Source: Oscillospiraceae bacterium | GTDB lineage: Bacteria > Bacillota > Clostridia > Oscillospirales > Ruminococcaceae | NCBI GenBank assembly: GCA_003453215.1 | Contig: DMMB01000093.1 | Span: forward strand, 1-12,699 | Direction of reading: 5' to 3' | Length of the DNA: 12,699 nucleotides | Part shown: one piece after another, positions 1 through 5,805 of the stretch | Position numbering within the stretch: the stretch's first letter is position 1 | Layout: each line of letters opens with the position of its first letter | The notes under the pieces: model-generated | The model's input: the letters and a program-made list of their open reading frames with translations, nothing else | The model's database searches: none | What the model was told of the DNA's origin: nothing | Program-made: the position numbers and the translations under genes

Positions 1-1
1 G

Positions 2-49
2 GGGCGCCCGGAAGGCCCTGCTTCCCCGCAAAGTTCCGCGAAAGAATAA
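2..49 (+). CDS. Possible 3' tail of an upstream gene (partial)
   Basis: Reading from base 2 there is an open frame of 15 codons ending in TAA at 47-49, directly in front of a strong intrinsic terminator. That position is what one expects for the last codons of a gene entering from the left edge. The tail (ending SSAKE) carries no recognisable motif, and 15 codons are too few to prove coding. The other two plus frames stay open past the terminator, which argues weakly for this frame. No function can be assigned. Confidence 0.25.
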   Translation, partial: GRPEGPASPQSSAKE

Positions 50-83
50 AGCCGGACAGCAACCCCGCTGTCCGGCTTTTTTG
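49..83. terminator. Bidirectional intrinsic terminator
   Basis: The 12-base arm AAGCCGGACAGC (49-60) and its perfect complement (67-78) enclose the loop AACCCC. A run of T follows on the plus strand to base 82. On the minus strand the stem is followed by a T-rich stretch (TTTATTCTTT), so it can also end the XRE gene transcribed towards it, whose stop codon lies at 103. It sits between convergent transcription units. Confidence 0.85.
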
Positions 84-102
84 TTCTGCTCTTATTTTGA
101 CT

Positions 103-684
103 TTATTTCTGCACCCGCCGCTTCCAGAGAACCGCCAGTACCAGTCCGCCAATGATAAAGATACCGCCGAGGGCACAGATGACATCGGCAAAGATGAGCG
201 GGAACCGGAAGGCAGCAGACATCCCGCCCATGCCGCTCATACTGCCCCAGGAGCCCAGCATGCCCCACGCGCCGTTCTGCATGGAAAGCATGCTGCCGAA
301 GCCGAAGCGTGCCAGCAGCCCCACCAGCAGGATTCCCAGCCCCTGTGCCGCTACGATGTAGCCGGCAATATAGCCTTTCTCTCGGAACAGCCGCCCGATA
401 TGCCGGGGCAGATGATCCAGCCATTCCGGGGTGGGGGCTGGCTGCCGCACCGTTTCTGCCTCGGTGTAGGGATTTGCCGCCGGCTCTTCTTTGCCCAGCA
501 GCAGGGTATCGGTGGAAATGCCCAGTGCTGCCGCCAATGCAATGATACGTTCGGCATCGGGGGTGGCTTCGCCGGTCTCCCATTTGCTGATGGCCTGTCG
601 GCTGACTCCCAGCCGTTCCGCCAGTGCCTCCTGCGAATAACCTGCCTGCTTGCGGTAATAGGCAATGCGTTCTCCCAGCGTCAT
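103..684 (-). CDS. XRE-family HTH regulator with two membrane segments
   Basis: A 193-residue protein. Residues 4-60 are a classical Cro/C1-type helix-turn-helix domain (GYSQEALAERLGVSRQAISK at 15-34, then WETGEATP at 35-42), of the kind that binds short inverted repeats. A Pro/Glu-rich linker follows (66-87), then a hydrophobic segment at about 105-127, a loop at 128-160 rich in Met, Gly and Ser, and a second hydrophobic segment at about 161-187 ending in the positive tail WKRRVQK. The predicted shape is a cytoplasmic DNA-binding domain tethered by a two-helix hairpin. Such XRE-membrane proteins are common in Bacillota and mostly uncharacterised. The ATG at 682-684 is preceded on the minus strand by AAAGGAGA at good spacing. 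It lies downstream of the Dabb gene on the same strand, 116 bases away. The target and signal are unknown; the fold is certain, the role is inference. Confidence 0.85.
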   Translation of the reverse strand: MTLGERIAYYRKQAGYSQEALAERLGVSRQAISKWETGEATPDAERIIALAAALGISTDTLLLGKEEPAANPYTEAETVRQPAPTPEWLDHLPRHIGRLFREKGYIAGYIVAAQGLGILLVGLLARFGFGSMLSMQNGAWGMLGSWGSMSGMGGMSAAFRFPLIFADVICALGGIFIIGGLVLAVLWKRRVQK

Positions 685-704
685 ATCGTTTTCTCCTTTC
701 GGGT

Positions 705-791
705 CGTTGGCTTATCTTACAACCCTATCATAGCGGAAAATACGGTGGCAGGCCACCGCCTTTCGTTGGATTTTCCGCAACCAACGGTTGC
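705..791. repeat. Cluster of overlapping inverted repeats between the Dabb and XRE genes
   Basis: Four structures overlap here. GCGGAAAAT (733-741) pairs with ATTTTCCGC (770-778). Inside it CGGTGG (743-748) pairs with CCACCG (753-758). GCAACC (777-782) pairs with GGTTGC (786-791). CGTTGG occurs at 705-710 and 764-769, with its complement CCAACG at 781-786. Several of these pairings exclude each other. The block could be a structured RNA between the two minus-strand genes, operator DNA for the XRE protein, or both. No stem carries a proper T-run, so it is not a simple terminator. I found no convincing -35/-10 pair for the XRE gene in it. Confidence 0.6.
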
Positions 792-800
792 AAAGGGGCA

Positions 801-1085
801 TTATACCTCAAAATCGAAGGCCGAACGGTCGGTCATTACCTCGTGTACAAAGTCAGAAGCCGCCACGTGCAGCGGATGGTTCTTGTAGTACTTCAGCGCC
901 GCCAGATCATCAAAATCCGCCGTCAGGCACACATCATATTGGTGGCTGTTGCAGTCCCGGTCAATCCGCAGCCCATGCAGCCCCTCTATTTTGCCGTTCA
1001 GCCCTTCCAGCTTCTCCTTCATCCGCCGGGCGTTTTCCTCTTTATTTTCTTCTTTCAGGCGGTACATTACAATATGTCGTATCAT
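801..1085 (-). CDS. Dabb (stress-responsive alpha/beta-barrel) domain protein
   Basis: A 94-residue protein covering just one Dabb domain, a ferredoxin-like fold that normally dimerises into a barrel. It starts MIRHIVMYRLK, the usual first strand of the family, and has the matching middle (HQYDVCLTADFDDLAALKYY) and a late helix with HPLHV typical of the family. Members have been linked to stress responses and some are small enzymes, but no catalytic residue can be assigned here. The length matches single-domain members. The start at 1085 is supported by AAGGAG upstream on the minus strand and by a good promoter (1113-1142). It is the first gene of a possible two-gene unit with the XRE regulator. 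A soluble cytoplasmic protein of unknown substrate. Confidence 0.8.
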   Translation of the reverse strand: MIRHIVMYRLKEENKEENARRMKEKLEGLNGKIEGLHGLRIDRDCNSHQYDVCLTADFDDLAALKYYKNHPLHVAASDFVHEVMTDRSAFDFEV

Positions 1086-1112
1086 ATAAAATCACGCTCC
1101 TTTTCTTTCCCC

Positions 1113-1142
1113 AGTATAGCCGCCGCGTGGTGATACCGTCAA
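1113..1142 (-). promoter_or_regulatory. Promoter of the Dabb gene
   Basis: On the minus strand TTGACG (1137-1142) and TATACT (1113-1118) are separated by 18 bases, a good sigma-A pair. Transcription would start near 1105, giving a leader of about 20 bases that holds the AAGGAG ribosome binding site. The divergent deacetylase gene has no equally clear promoter in the same interval. Confidence 0.7.
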
Positions 1143-1191
1143 GCCCCGGTGCATAAAAATAGCAGAAGAAACGGCAAAGGGGGCGCAGCTT

Positions 1192-2055
1192 ATGGCATGG
1201 TGGAAACGGCTTTTGGTGATGGCACTGGCGGCGATACTGCTGCTGGGGGCGGTTTGGTGGGGCAGCGGAAAAATTCTGCCGGCCATGCGCCGCCTTTCGG
1301 TTACGCAGGAGGTCAGACTCCCGGTGCTGATGTACCACGGCGTCCATTCCAACCCCAAAAAGGCAGGGGATTATGTCATCACCCCACAGGCGTTGGAGGA
1401 GGACCTCCTTTATTTGCAGCAGCAGGGCTACACCACCGTGGTGATGAGCGATCTCATCGCCTATGTGCAGCAGGGCACGCCCCTGCCGGAAAAGCCGGTC
1501 ATGATTACCTTTGATGACGGTTACTATAATAATTATCTGAATGCCTACCCCCTGCTGCAGAAATATCAGATGAAAGCGGTCATCTCCATCATCGTGGGGG
1601 AAACCGATAAATACAGCGAATTAGAGGAAAATAAGGAAAACTACTCCCACATCACCTGGGATATGGTCAACGAAATGATGGAAAGCGGCCTCATCGAAAT
1701 CCAAAATCACACCTATAATCTGCACAAAACCGGGAAGCCCCGCCGCGGGGCCGCCCAGCGTAAAGATGAAACCGCGGAACAGTATTTTGCTGCGGTAGGG
1801 GCCGATCTGCAAAAAGCCCAGGACCGCATCGAGGAAATGACCGGCTGGCGGCCCAATACCTTTACCTATCCGTTTGGCTCCTACAGCCGCCACAGCCACG
1901 AACTACTGGAACAGTTGGGCTTTGCCGCCTCCCTTGGGGTGGAGGGCAAACCCTGCTGCCTTACCCGGGATCCCTCCTGCCTTATCCGCATCCCGCGCTA
2001 TACCCGCACCAGCCAAAAATCAGCGGAAGAACTGCTCTGCCATTTCTGGGATTGA
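1192..2055 (+). CDS. Membrane-anchored polysaccharide deacetylase (CE4/NodB fold)
   Basis: A 287-residue protein predicted to remove N-acetyl (or O-acetyl) groups from a cell-surface polysaccharide outside the membrane. Residues 5-24 form an uncleaved-looking signal anchor after a WWKR start. LMYHG lies at 46-50. The metal- and base-bearing motif TFDDG is at 106-110 (catalytic Asp108, metal ligand Asp109). The zinc-binding histidines are H173 and H178 in HTYNLH, with the one-residue-longer spacing seen in the IcaB/PgaB-like branch. The third motif is YPFGSY (226-231), without the Arg of classical RxPY. RIPRYTR near the end is a common closing motif of this group. The ATG at 1192 follows AAGGGGG at useful spacing and gives a clean anchor. 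It appears monocistronic. Substrate (peptidoglycan GlcNAc or an exopolysaccharide) cannot be decided from sequence. Confidence 0.88.
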   Translation: MAWWKRLLVMALAAILLLGAVWWGSGKILPAMRRLSVTQEVRLPVLMYHGVHSNPKKAGDYVITPQALEEDLLYLQQQGYTTVVMSDLIAYVQQGTPLPEKPVMITFDDGYYNNYLNAYPLLQKYQMKAVISIIVGETDKYSELEENKENYSHITWDMVNEMMESGLIEIQNHTYNLHKTGKPRRGAAQRKDETAEQYFAAVGADLQKAQDRIEEMTGWRPNTFTYPFGSYSRHSHELLEQLGFAASLGVEGKPCCLTRDPSCLIRIPRYTRTSQKSAEELLCHFWD

Positions 2056-2071
2056 GCAGGGGGCAGGCCGG

Positions 2072-2115
2072 GGCGACGCCGCGGGGGCCGGACTTTGTCC
2101 GGCGGCTGCGCCGCC
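2072..2115. repeat. GC-rich nested palindrome downstream of the deacetylase gene
   Basis: GCCGGAC (2087-2093) and GTCCGGC (2097-2103) form a perfect 7-base stem with a TTT loop. GGCGGC (2101-2106) and GCCGCC (2110-2115) form a competing hairpin, and GGCG (2072-2075) can close an outer stem with CGCC (2109-2112). No T-run follows. It may act as a factor-independent RNA end, an mRNA-stabilising structure, or be one copy of a dispersed palindromic repeat. Confidence 0.55.
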
Positions 2116-2173
2116 CCTTACTTCGCAGCAGCTTTCCCCATTCAGCGCATATACCCACCCGGATTTCCACCCC

Positions 2174-2201
2174 TTGAAAAACCCTCCTTTTGGTGTATAA
2201 T
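2174..2201 (+). promoter_or_regulatory. Promoter of the PfkB-family kinase gene
   Basis: TTGAAA (2174-2179) and a perfect TATAAT (2196-2201) are 16 bases apart. The start would be near 2208, leaving about 26 bases of leader with AAAGGAGG (2218-2225) eight bases before the TTG start codon. Confidence 0.8.
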
Positions 2202-2233
2202 AGACTGCAGTAAATCCAAAGGAGGATACCGCC

Positions 2234-3211
2234 TTGCCAAAAGAGATCGTCGGTATCGGCGCAGCCAATGTGGATATCATGGGCGAAAGCGCCGCCAGAC
2301 TGGTCATGGAGGACAGCAACCCCGGCACCCTTTCGGTTTCCGTGGGGGGCGTCACCCGCAATGTCTGTGAAAATACAGCCCGGTTGGGGCTGCCTACCCG
2401 CCTCATCACCACGGTGGGGGAGGATATGTACGGAGAAAAAATCCGCTCCTGGTGCCAGGAATGCGGCATTGCCACCGATAGTTTTATCACCCTGCCGGGG
2501 AAAAACAGCTCGTCCTATGTTTCCATTCATCGCAGCGATGGCGAAATGGCCGTCGCCCTCAGCGATATGCGTATTCTGCAGGAATTGACCCCCGCCCGGC
2601 TGGAACCCATGCGGGACAAGCTTTCGGCGGCTGCTGCTATCGTGGTGGATGGCTGCCTGCCGCAGGAAACGCTGCGTTATATTATCCGTACTTTCGGCGG
2701 AAATGTTCCTGTTTTTGCCGATCCGGTTTCCACCGCTTATGCCCGCCGGATGCGTCCGGTGCTGCGCGGCATCGATACCCTGAAGCCCAATCGGCTGGAA
2801 GCCGAAATTCTTTCCGGCCGCACCATTCGCTGCGAGGCGGATTACTTCCGCGCGGCGGAGGGAATTCTGGCACAGGGCGTGCGCCGGGTTATCATCAGCG
2901 CCGGTTCCCGCGGGAGCTACTATGCCGATGCCATGGGCCAGCGGTTGTGGAGCCGAACCCGTCCTCTGCAGCAGGTGGCCAATGCCACTGGTGCCGGCGA
3001 TAGCTTTATGGCAGGCCTGCTGTACAGTATGCAGCAGCATTACTGGCTGGGGGATACCATCGATTTTGCCATGGGCGCGGCGCTGGCGGCACTGCAGGCC
3101 CGCACAACCATCAATCAGGAAATCACCCCGGAGCTGGTATGGCGACTGGTGCAGGAGCAAAAGCGCCCCCGCACGCCGGTCACGCCTACCGGCATTGCCG
3201 GCCGGCAATAG
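2234..3211 (+). CDS. psuK: PfkB-family carbohydrate kinase, probably pseudouridine kinase
   Basis: A 325-residue ribokinase-fold enzyme. It has an N-terminal nucleoside/sugar-binding region (GIGAANVDIMG, 7-17), a first PfkB-like block GGVTRNVCENTARLG (38-52), DPVST (163-167), LKPN (183-186), and the anion-hole and catalytic signature ATGAGDSF (251-258) with catalytic Asp256. Three features point to pseudouridine kinase among PfkB enzymes: the GGVxRN..EN pattern, the ALSDMRILQELTP stretch (108-120), and DPVS. That enzyme phosphorylates pseudouridine to its 5'-phosphate, which PsuG then splits to uracil and ribose 5-phosphate. No psuG is in this window, so the exact substrate is inference; a general sugar or nucleoside kinase is the alternative. 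Translation starts at TTG 2234 behind an ideal AAAGGAGG. Own promoter in front and own terminator behind, so monocistronic. Cytoplasmic. Confidence 0.85.
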   Translation: MPKEIVGIGAANVDIMGESAARLVMEDSNPGTLSVSVGGVTRNVCENTARLGLPTRLITTVGEDMYGEKIRSWCQECGIATDSFITLPGKNSSSYVSIHRSDGEMAVALSDMRILQELTPARLEPMRDKLSAAAAIVVDGCLPQETLRYIIRTFGGNVPVFADPVSTAYARRMRPVLRGIDTLKPNRLEAEILSGRTIRCEADYFRAAEGILAQGVRRVIISAGSRGSYYADAMGQRLWSRTRPLQQVANATGAGDSFMAGLLYSMQQHYWLGDTIDFAMGAALAALQARTTINQEITPELVWRLVQEQKRPRTPVTPTGIAGRQ

Positions 3212-3275
3212 GGCACCCAATACCTCTTTTGTGATAGATCCAAGAGGGGAAAAGCAGCTTGTCACCGATTCGTTC

Positions 3276-3315
3276 GGCGGTATGTGTAAAAACACACCGC
3301 CGGGCGTTTTATTTT
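3276..3315 (+). terminator. Intrinsic terminator of the kinase gene
   Basis: GGCGGT (3276-3281) pairs with ACCGCC (3296-3301) and GTGT (3284-3287) with ACAC (3292-3295), with an AT bulge on one side and an AAAA loop. After a short GGGCG a T-rich tract (TTTTATTTTT) follows to 3315. It insulates the kinase gene from the pfl operon. Confidence 0.8.
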
Positions 3316-3330
3316 TCGGCAAAATCGTGC

Positions 3331-3362
3331 TTGCATTAAGTATACTAAAATGGTATAGTATA
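3331..3362 (+). promoter_or_regulatory. Candidate distal pfl promoter with a palindrome over its spacer and -10
   Basis: TTGCAT (3331-3336) and TATAGT (3354-3359) lie 17 bases apart. The inverted repeat TATACTA (3341-3347) / TAGTATA (3356-3362) covers the spacer and -10 region, so a repressor bound there would block this promoter. It lies about 80 bases upstream of the stronger promoter. Both the promoter and the operator reading are from pattern only, in AT-rich DNA where chance matches are common. Confidence 0.4.
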
Positions 3363-3402
3363 ATCAATCGGAAATAAGAATAGCATTAATTTGAATAAAC
3401 TC

Positions 3403-3420
3403 TTGTTAAACTATTGACAA
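3403..3420 (+). promoter_or_regulatory. Rex-type redox operator overlapping the pfl -35 box
   Basis: TTGTTAA-ACTA-TTGACAA is an 18-base inverted repeat with one mismatch between its arms and the exact 7-4-7 spacing of Rex operators; clostridial Rex sites are known to follow TTGTTAA-N4-TTAACAA. The right arm contains the TTGACA -35 hexamer (3414-3419), so bound Rex would exclude RNA polymerase. Rex senses the NADH/NAD+ ratio and controls fermentation genes, which fits a pyruvate formate-lyase operon. No rex gene is in the window. Confidence 0.65.
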
Positions 3421-3442
3421 GTTGTGAGAAGTAGAATACAAT
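3414..3442 (+). promoter_or_regulatory. Main pflBA promoter
   Basis: A consensus TTGACA (3414-3419) and TACAAT (3437-3442) are separated by 17 bases, the best promoter in the region. The start would be near 3449, giving a leader of about 121 bases before the pflB start codon. Confidence 0.85.
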
Positions 3443-3448
3443 AAGGAC

Positions 3449-3569
3449 GACAATAAAGGCGCTTCCTGTGCATTGTTCACAAGCCTTGTGAAAATTGTGA
3501 CTAAAACTAAGCAACCTGCACAAGAGCGCCCGAATCGATACGAGAAAATGATTTAGGAGGTAACGTAAC
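3449..3569 (+). promoter_or_regulatory. Structured 5' leader of the pfl operon
   Basis: The leader can fold into one long stem-loop: GGCGC (3458-3462) with GCGCC (3526-3530), then TGTGCA (3467-3472) with TGCACA (3517-3522), and an inner hairpin TTCACAA (3476-3482) with TTGTGAA (3486-3492). CTTCCT (3462-3467), partly in the internal loop, is complementary with one G-U pair to the ribosome binding site AGGAGG (3555-3560). TTGTGA also repeats at 3422, 3486 and 3495, so some of this may instead be DNA sites. It does not match the ZTP (pfl) riboswitch core I would expect. Function unknown. Confidence 0.5.
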
Positions 3570-5798
3570 ATGCGTAGCGAATGGAAAGAATTTAAAGGCG
3601 GCCGTTGGGAGACCGAAATCGATGTCCGTGATTTTATCATGAACAACTATACTCCCTATGATGGCGATGACAGCTTCCTGCAGGGCCCCACGGCCGATAC
3701 CACTGCTCTGTGGAACGAAGTGCTGGAGCTCTCCAAGAAAGAGCGTGAGGCCGGCGGCGTACTGGATATGGATACCAAGGTTATTTCCACCATCCTCAGC
3801 CATGGCCCCGGCTACCTGGATAAGGAGAAAGAGACCATTGTCGGTTTCCAGACCGATAAGCCCTTCAAGCGCGCCCTTATGCCCTATGGCGGTATCCGTA
3901 TGGCAAAGCAGGCCTGCGAAGATAACGGCTATCACCTCGATCCCGAAGTAGAAGAGTTCTTCACCACCCACCGCAAGACCCACAATGCCGGTGTATTTGA
4001 TGCCTATACCCCCGAAATGCGCGCCTGCCGCAGCAGCCACGTCATCACCGGTCTGCCCGATGCCTATGGCCGCGGCCGTATCATCGGCGACTATCGTCGT
4101 GTTGCTCTGTACGGTGTAGATCGCCTCATTGAGGACAAAGAGTTCCAGAAATCCACCACCCCCAGCGTTATGCTGGCCGATGTCATCCGTGACCGCGAAG
4201 AGCTTTCCGAGCAGATCCGCGCCCTGAAAGAGCTGAAAGCGATGGCCGGCATCTATGGCTGCGATATTTCCAAGCCTGCCACCAACGTACAGGAAGCCAT
4301 TCAGGCCGTTTACTTCGCTTATCTTGCTGCCGTTAAGCAGCAGAACGGCGCTGCCATGAGCCTGGGCCGCACCTCCACCTTCCTCGATATTTATGCCGAG
4401 CGCGACCTGCGCAACGGTGTCTTTACCGAAGAGCAGATCCAGGAGTTCGTTGATCACTTCGTGATGAAGCTGCGTTTGGTCAAGTTTGCCCGTACTCCCG
4501 ATTACAATAACATCTTTGCCGGCGACCCCACCTGGGTCACCGAGAGCCTGGGCGGCATGAGCACCGATGGCCGTCACATGGTCACCAAGATGAGCTATCG
4601 TTATCTGCATACGCTGGATAACCTGGGCGCTTCTCCCGAACCCAACCTCACCGTTCTGTGGAGCCATAACCTGCCCGCCAACTGGAAGAAGTTCTGTGCC
4701 GAGATTTCCATCAAGCACTCCGCCATCCAGTACGAGAACGATGACGTTATGCGTCCTCTGCATGGCGATGACTACGGCATTGCCTGCTGCGTCTCCTCCA
4801 TGCGCATCGGTAAGGAAATGCAGTTCTTCGGCGCCCGCGCCAACCTCGCCAAGTGCCTGCTGTACGCCATCAATGGCGGCGTCGATGAAATGACCGGCAA
4901 GCAGGTCGGCCCCAAGTATCGTCCCATCACCTCCGAATACCTCGATTACGATGAGGTTATGGAAAAATATATGGATATGATGAAGTGGCTGGCCGGCGTT
5001 TATGTCAATGCCCTGAACATCATCCACTATATGCACGATAAGTATTGCTATGAGTCCCTGGAGATGGCTCTGCACGATAAGGAAGTCACCCGCTGGTTCG
5101 CTACCGGCATCGCCGGCTTCTCCGTCGTCACCGACTCCCTCTCCGCCATCAAGTATGCCAAGGTTAAGGTCATCCGCAATGAGCAGGGCCTGGCCGTGGA
5201 TTATGAGGTAGAGGGCGATTATCCCAAGTACGGCAATGATGATGACCGCGCAGATGAAATCGGCAAGGACATCCTGCACCGCTTCATCAATTATATCCGC
5301 GAATATCCCACCTATCGCAACGGTATCCACACCACCTCTATCCTTACCATCACCTCCAATGTCAGCTATGGTAAGAATACCGGTTCTACCCCCGATGGCC
5401 GTAAGGGCGGCGAGCCTTTCGCTCCCGGCGCCAACCCCATGCATGGCCGCGATAGCCATGGCGCCGTTGCTTCTCTGGCTTCTGTTTCCAAGATCCCCTT
5501 CATGGATTCTCAGGATGGTATCTCCAATACCTTCTCCATCGTTCCCGATGCCCTGGGTAAGAATGATGACCAGCGTGTAACCAACCTCGTTGGCCTCATG
5601 GATGGCTATTTTGGCAAGCATGCCCACCACCTCAATGTTAACGTGCTGAACCGCGAAACCCTGCTGGATGCACAGGCTCATCCCGAGCTGTATCCGCAGC
5701 TGACCATTCGTGTTTCCGGTTACGCTGTCAACTTCATCAAGCTGACCCGCGCCCAGCAGGATGAGGTTATCTCTCGTACTTTCCACGAGAGAATGTGA
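3570..5798 (+). CDS. pflB: Pyruvate formate-lyase (formate C-acetyltransferase)
   Basis: A 742-residue glycyl-radical enzyme that converts pyruvate and CoA to acetyl-CoA and formate without oxygen, the central step of mixed-acid fermentation in the cytoplasm. The adjacent catalytic cysteines are Cys406 and Cys407 in IACCVSSM. The radical-bearing residue is Gly717 in RVSGYAVNF, 25 residues from the end exactly as in the E. coli enzyme. The PFL domain fills the body and the glycyl-radical domain the last 120 or so residues. Length is full (E. coli 759). The start ATG at 3570 has AGGAGG nine bases upstream. Its activase gene follows after seven bases. Codon use is strongly biased (few TTA, CTA or TCA codons), as in highly expressed genes, and this leaves a full-length open frame on the other strand. 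Regulation is probably by Rex and possibly the leader RNA. Confidence 0.98.
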   Translation: MRSEWKEFKGGRWETEIDVRDFIMNNYTPYDGDDSFLQGPTADTTALWNEVLELSKKEREAGGVLDMDTKVISTILSHGPGYLDKEKETIVGFQTDKPFKRALMPYGGIRMAKQACEDNGYHLDPEVEEFFTTHRKTHNAGVFDAYTPEMRACRSSHVITGLPDAYGRGRIIGDYRRVALYGVDRLIEDKEFQKSTTPSVMLADVIRDREELSEQIRALKELKAMAGIYGCDISKPATNVQEAIQAVYFAYLAAVKQQNGAAMSLGRTSTFLDIYAERDLRNGVFTEEQIQEFVDHFVMKLRLVKFARTPDYNNIFAGDPTWVTESLGGMSTDGRHMVTKMSYRYLHTLDNLGASPEPNLTVLWSHNLPANWKKFCAEISIKHSAIQYENDDVMRPLHGDDYGIACCVSSMRIGKEMQFFGARANLAKCLLYAINGGVDEMTGKQVGPKYRPITSEYLDYDEVMEKYMDMMKWLAGVYVNALNIIHYMHDKYCYESLEMALHDKEVTRWFATGIAGFSVVTDSLSAIKYAKVKVIRNEQGLAVDYEVEGDYPKYGNDDDRADEIGKDILHRFINYIREYPTYRNGIHTTSILTITSNVSYGKNTGSTPDGRKGGEPFAPGANPMHGRDSHGAVASLASVSKIPFMDSQDGISNTFSIVPDALGKNDDQRVTNLVGLMDGYFGKHAHHLNVNVLNRETLLDAQAHPELYPQLTIRVSGYAVNFIKLTRAQQDEVISRTFHERM

Positions 5799-5805
5799 TC
5801 CGAAT

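Noticed and set aside
97..888. A 263-codon plus-strand frame opposite the XRE gene
   Set aside because: Low-complexity His/Gln/Pro-rich translation typical of a shadow; the XRE gene on the other strand has a clear domain and ribosome site.
1982..3367. A 461-codon antisense frame over the kinase gene and its flanks
   Set aside because: Codon-aligned shadow of the kinase gene that runs through a clear terminator and promoter of the plus strand; no domain recognisable.
3449..3569. ZTP (pfl-motif) riboswitch before pflB
   Set aside because: The location invites it, but I cannot find the conserved CCGCCUGGGC-like second domain or the expected pseudoknot partner; the leader has other stems. A covariance-model search would settle it.
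3507..5786. A 759-codon open frame antisense to pflB
   Set aside because: It is aligned codon to codon with pflB, so it only needs pflB to avoid TTA, CTA and TCA codons, which highly expressed GC-rich genes do. Its product is a Gly/Ala/Ile/Val/Asp-rich string without a recognisable domain, and no ribosome site supports it.
5761..5805. An upstream start for pflA inside the end of pflB
   Set aside because: It would add 15 residues not found in PflA enzymes; ATG 5806 gives the conserved N-terminus and a seven-base gap after pflB.
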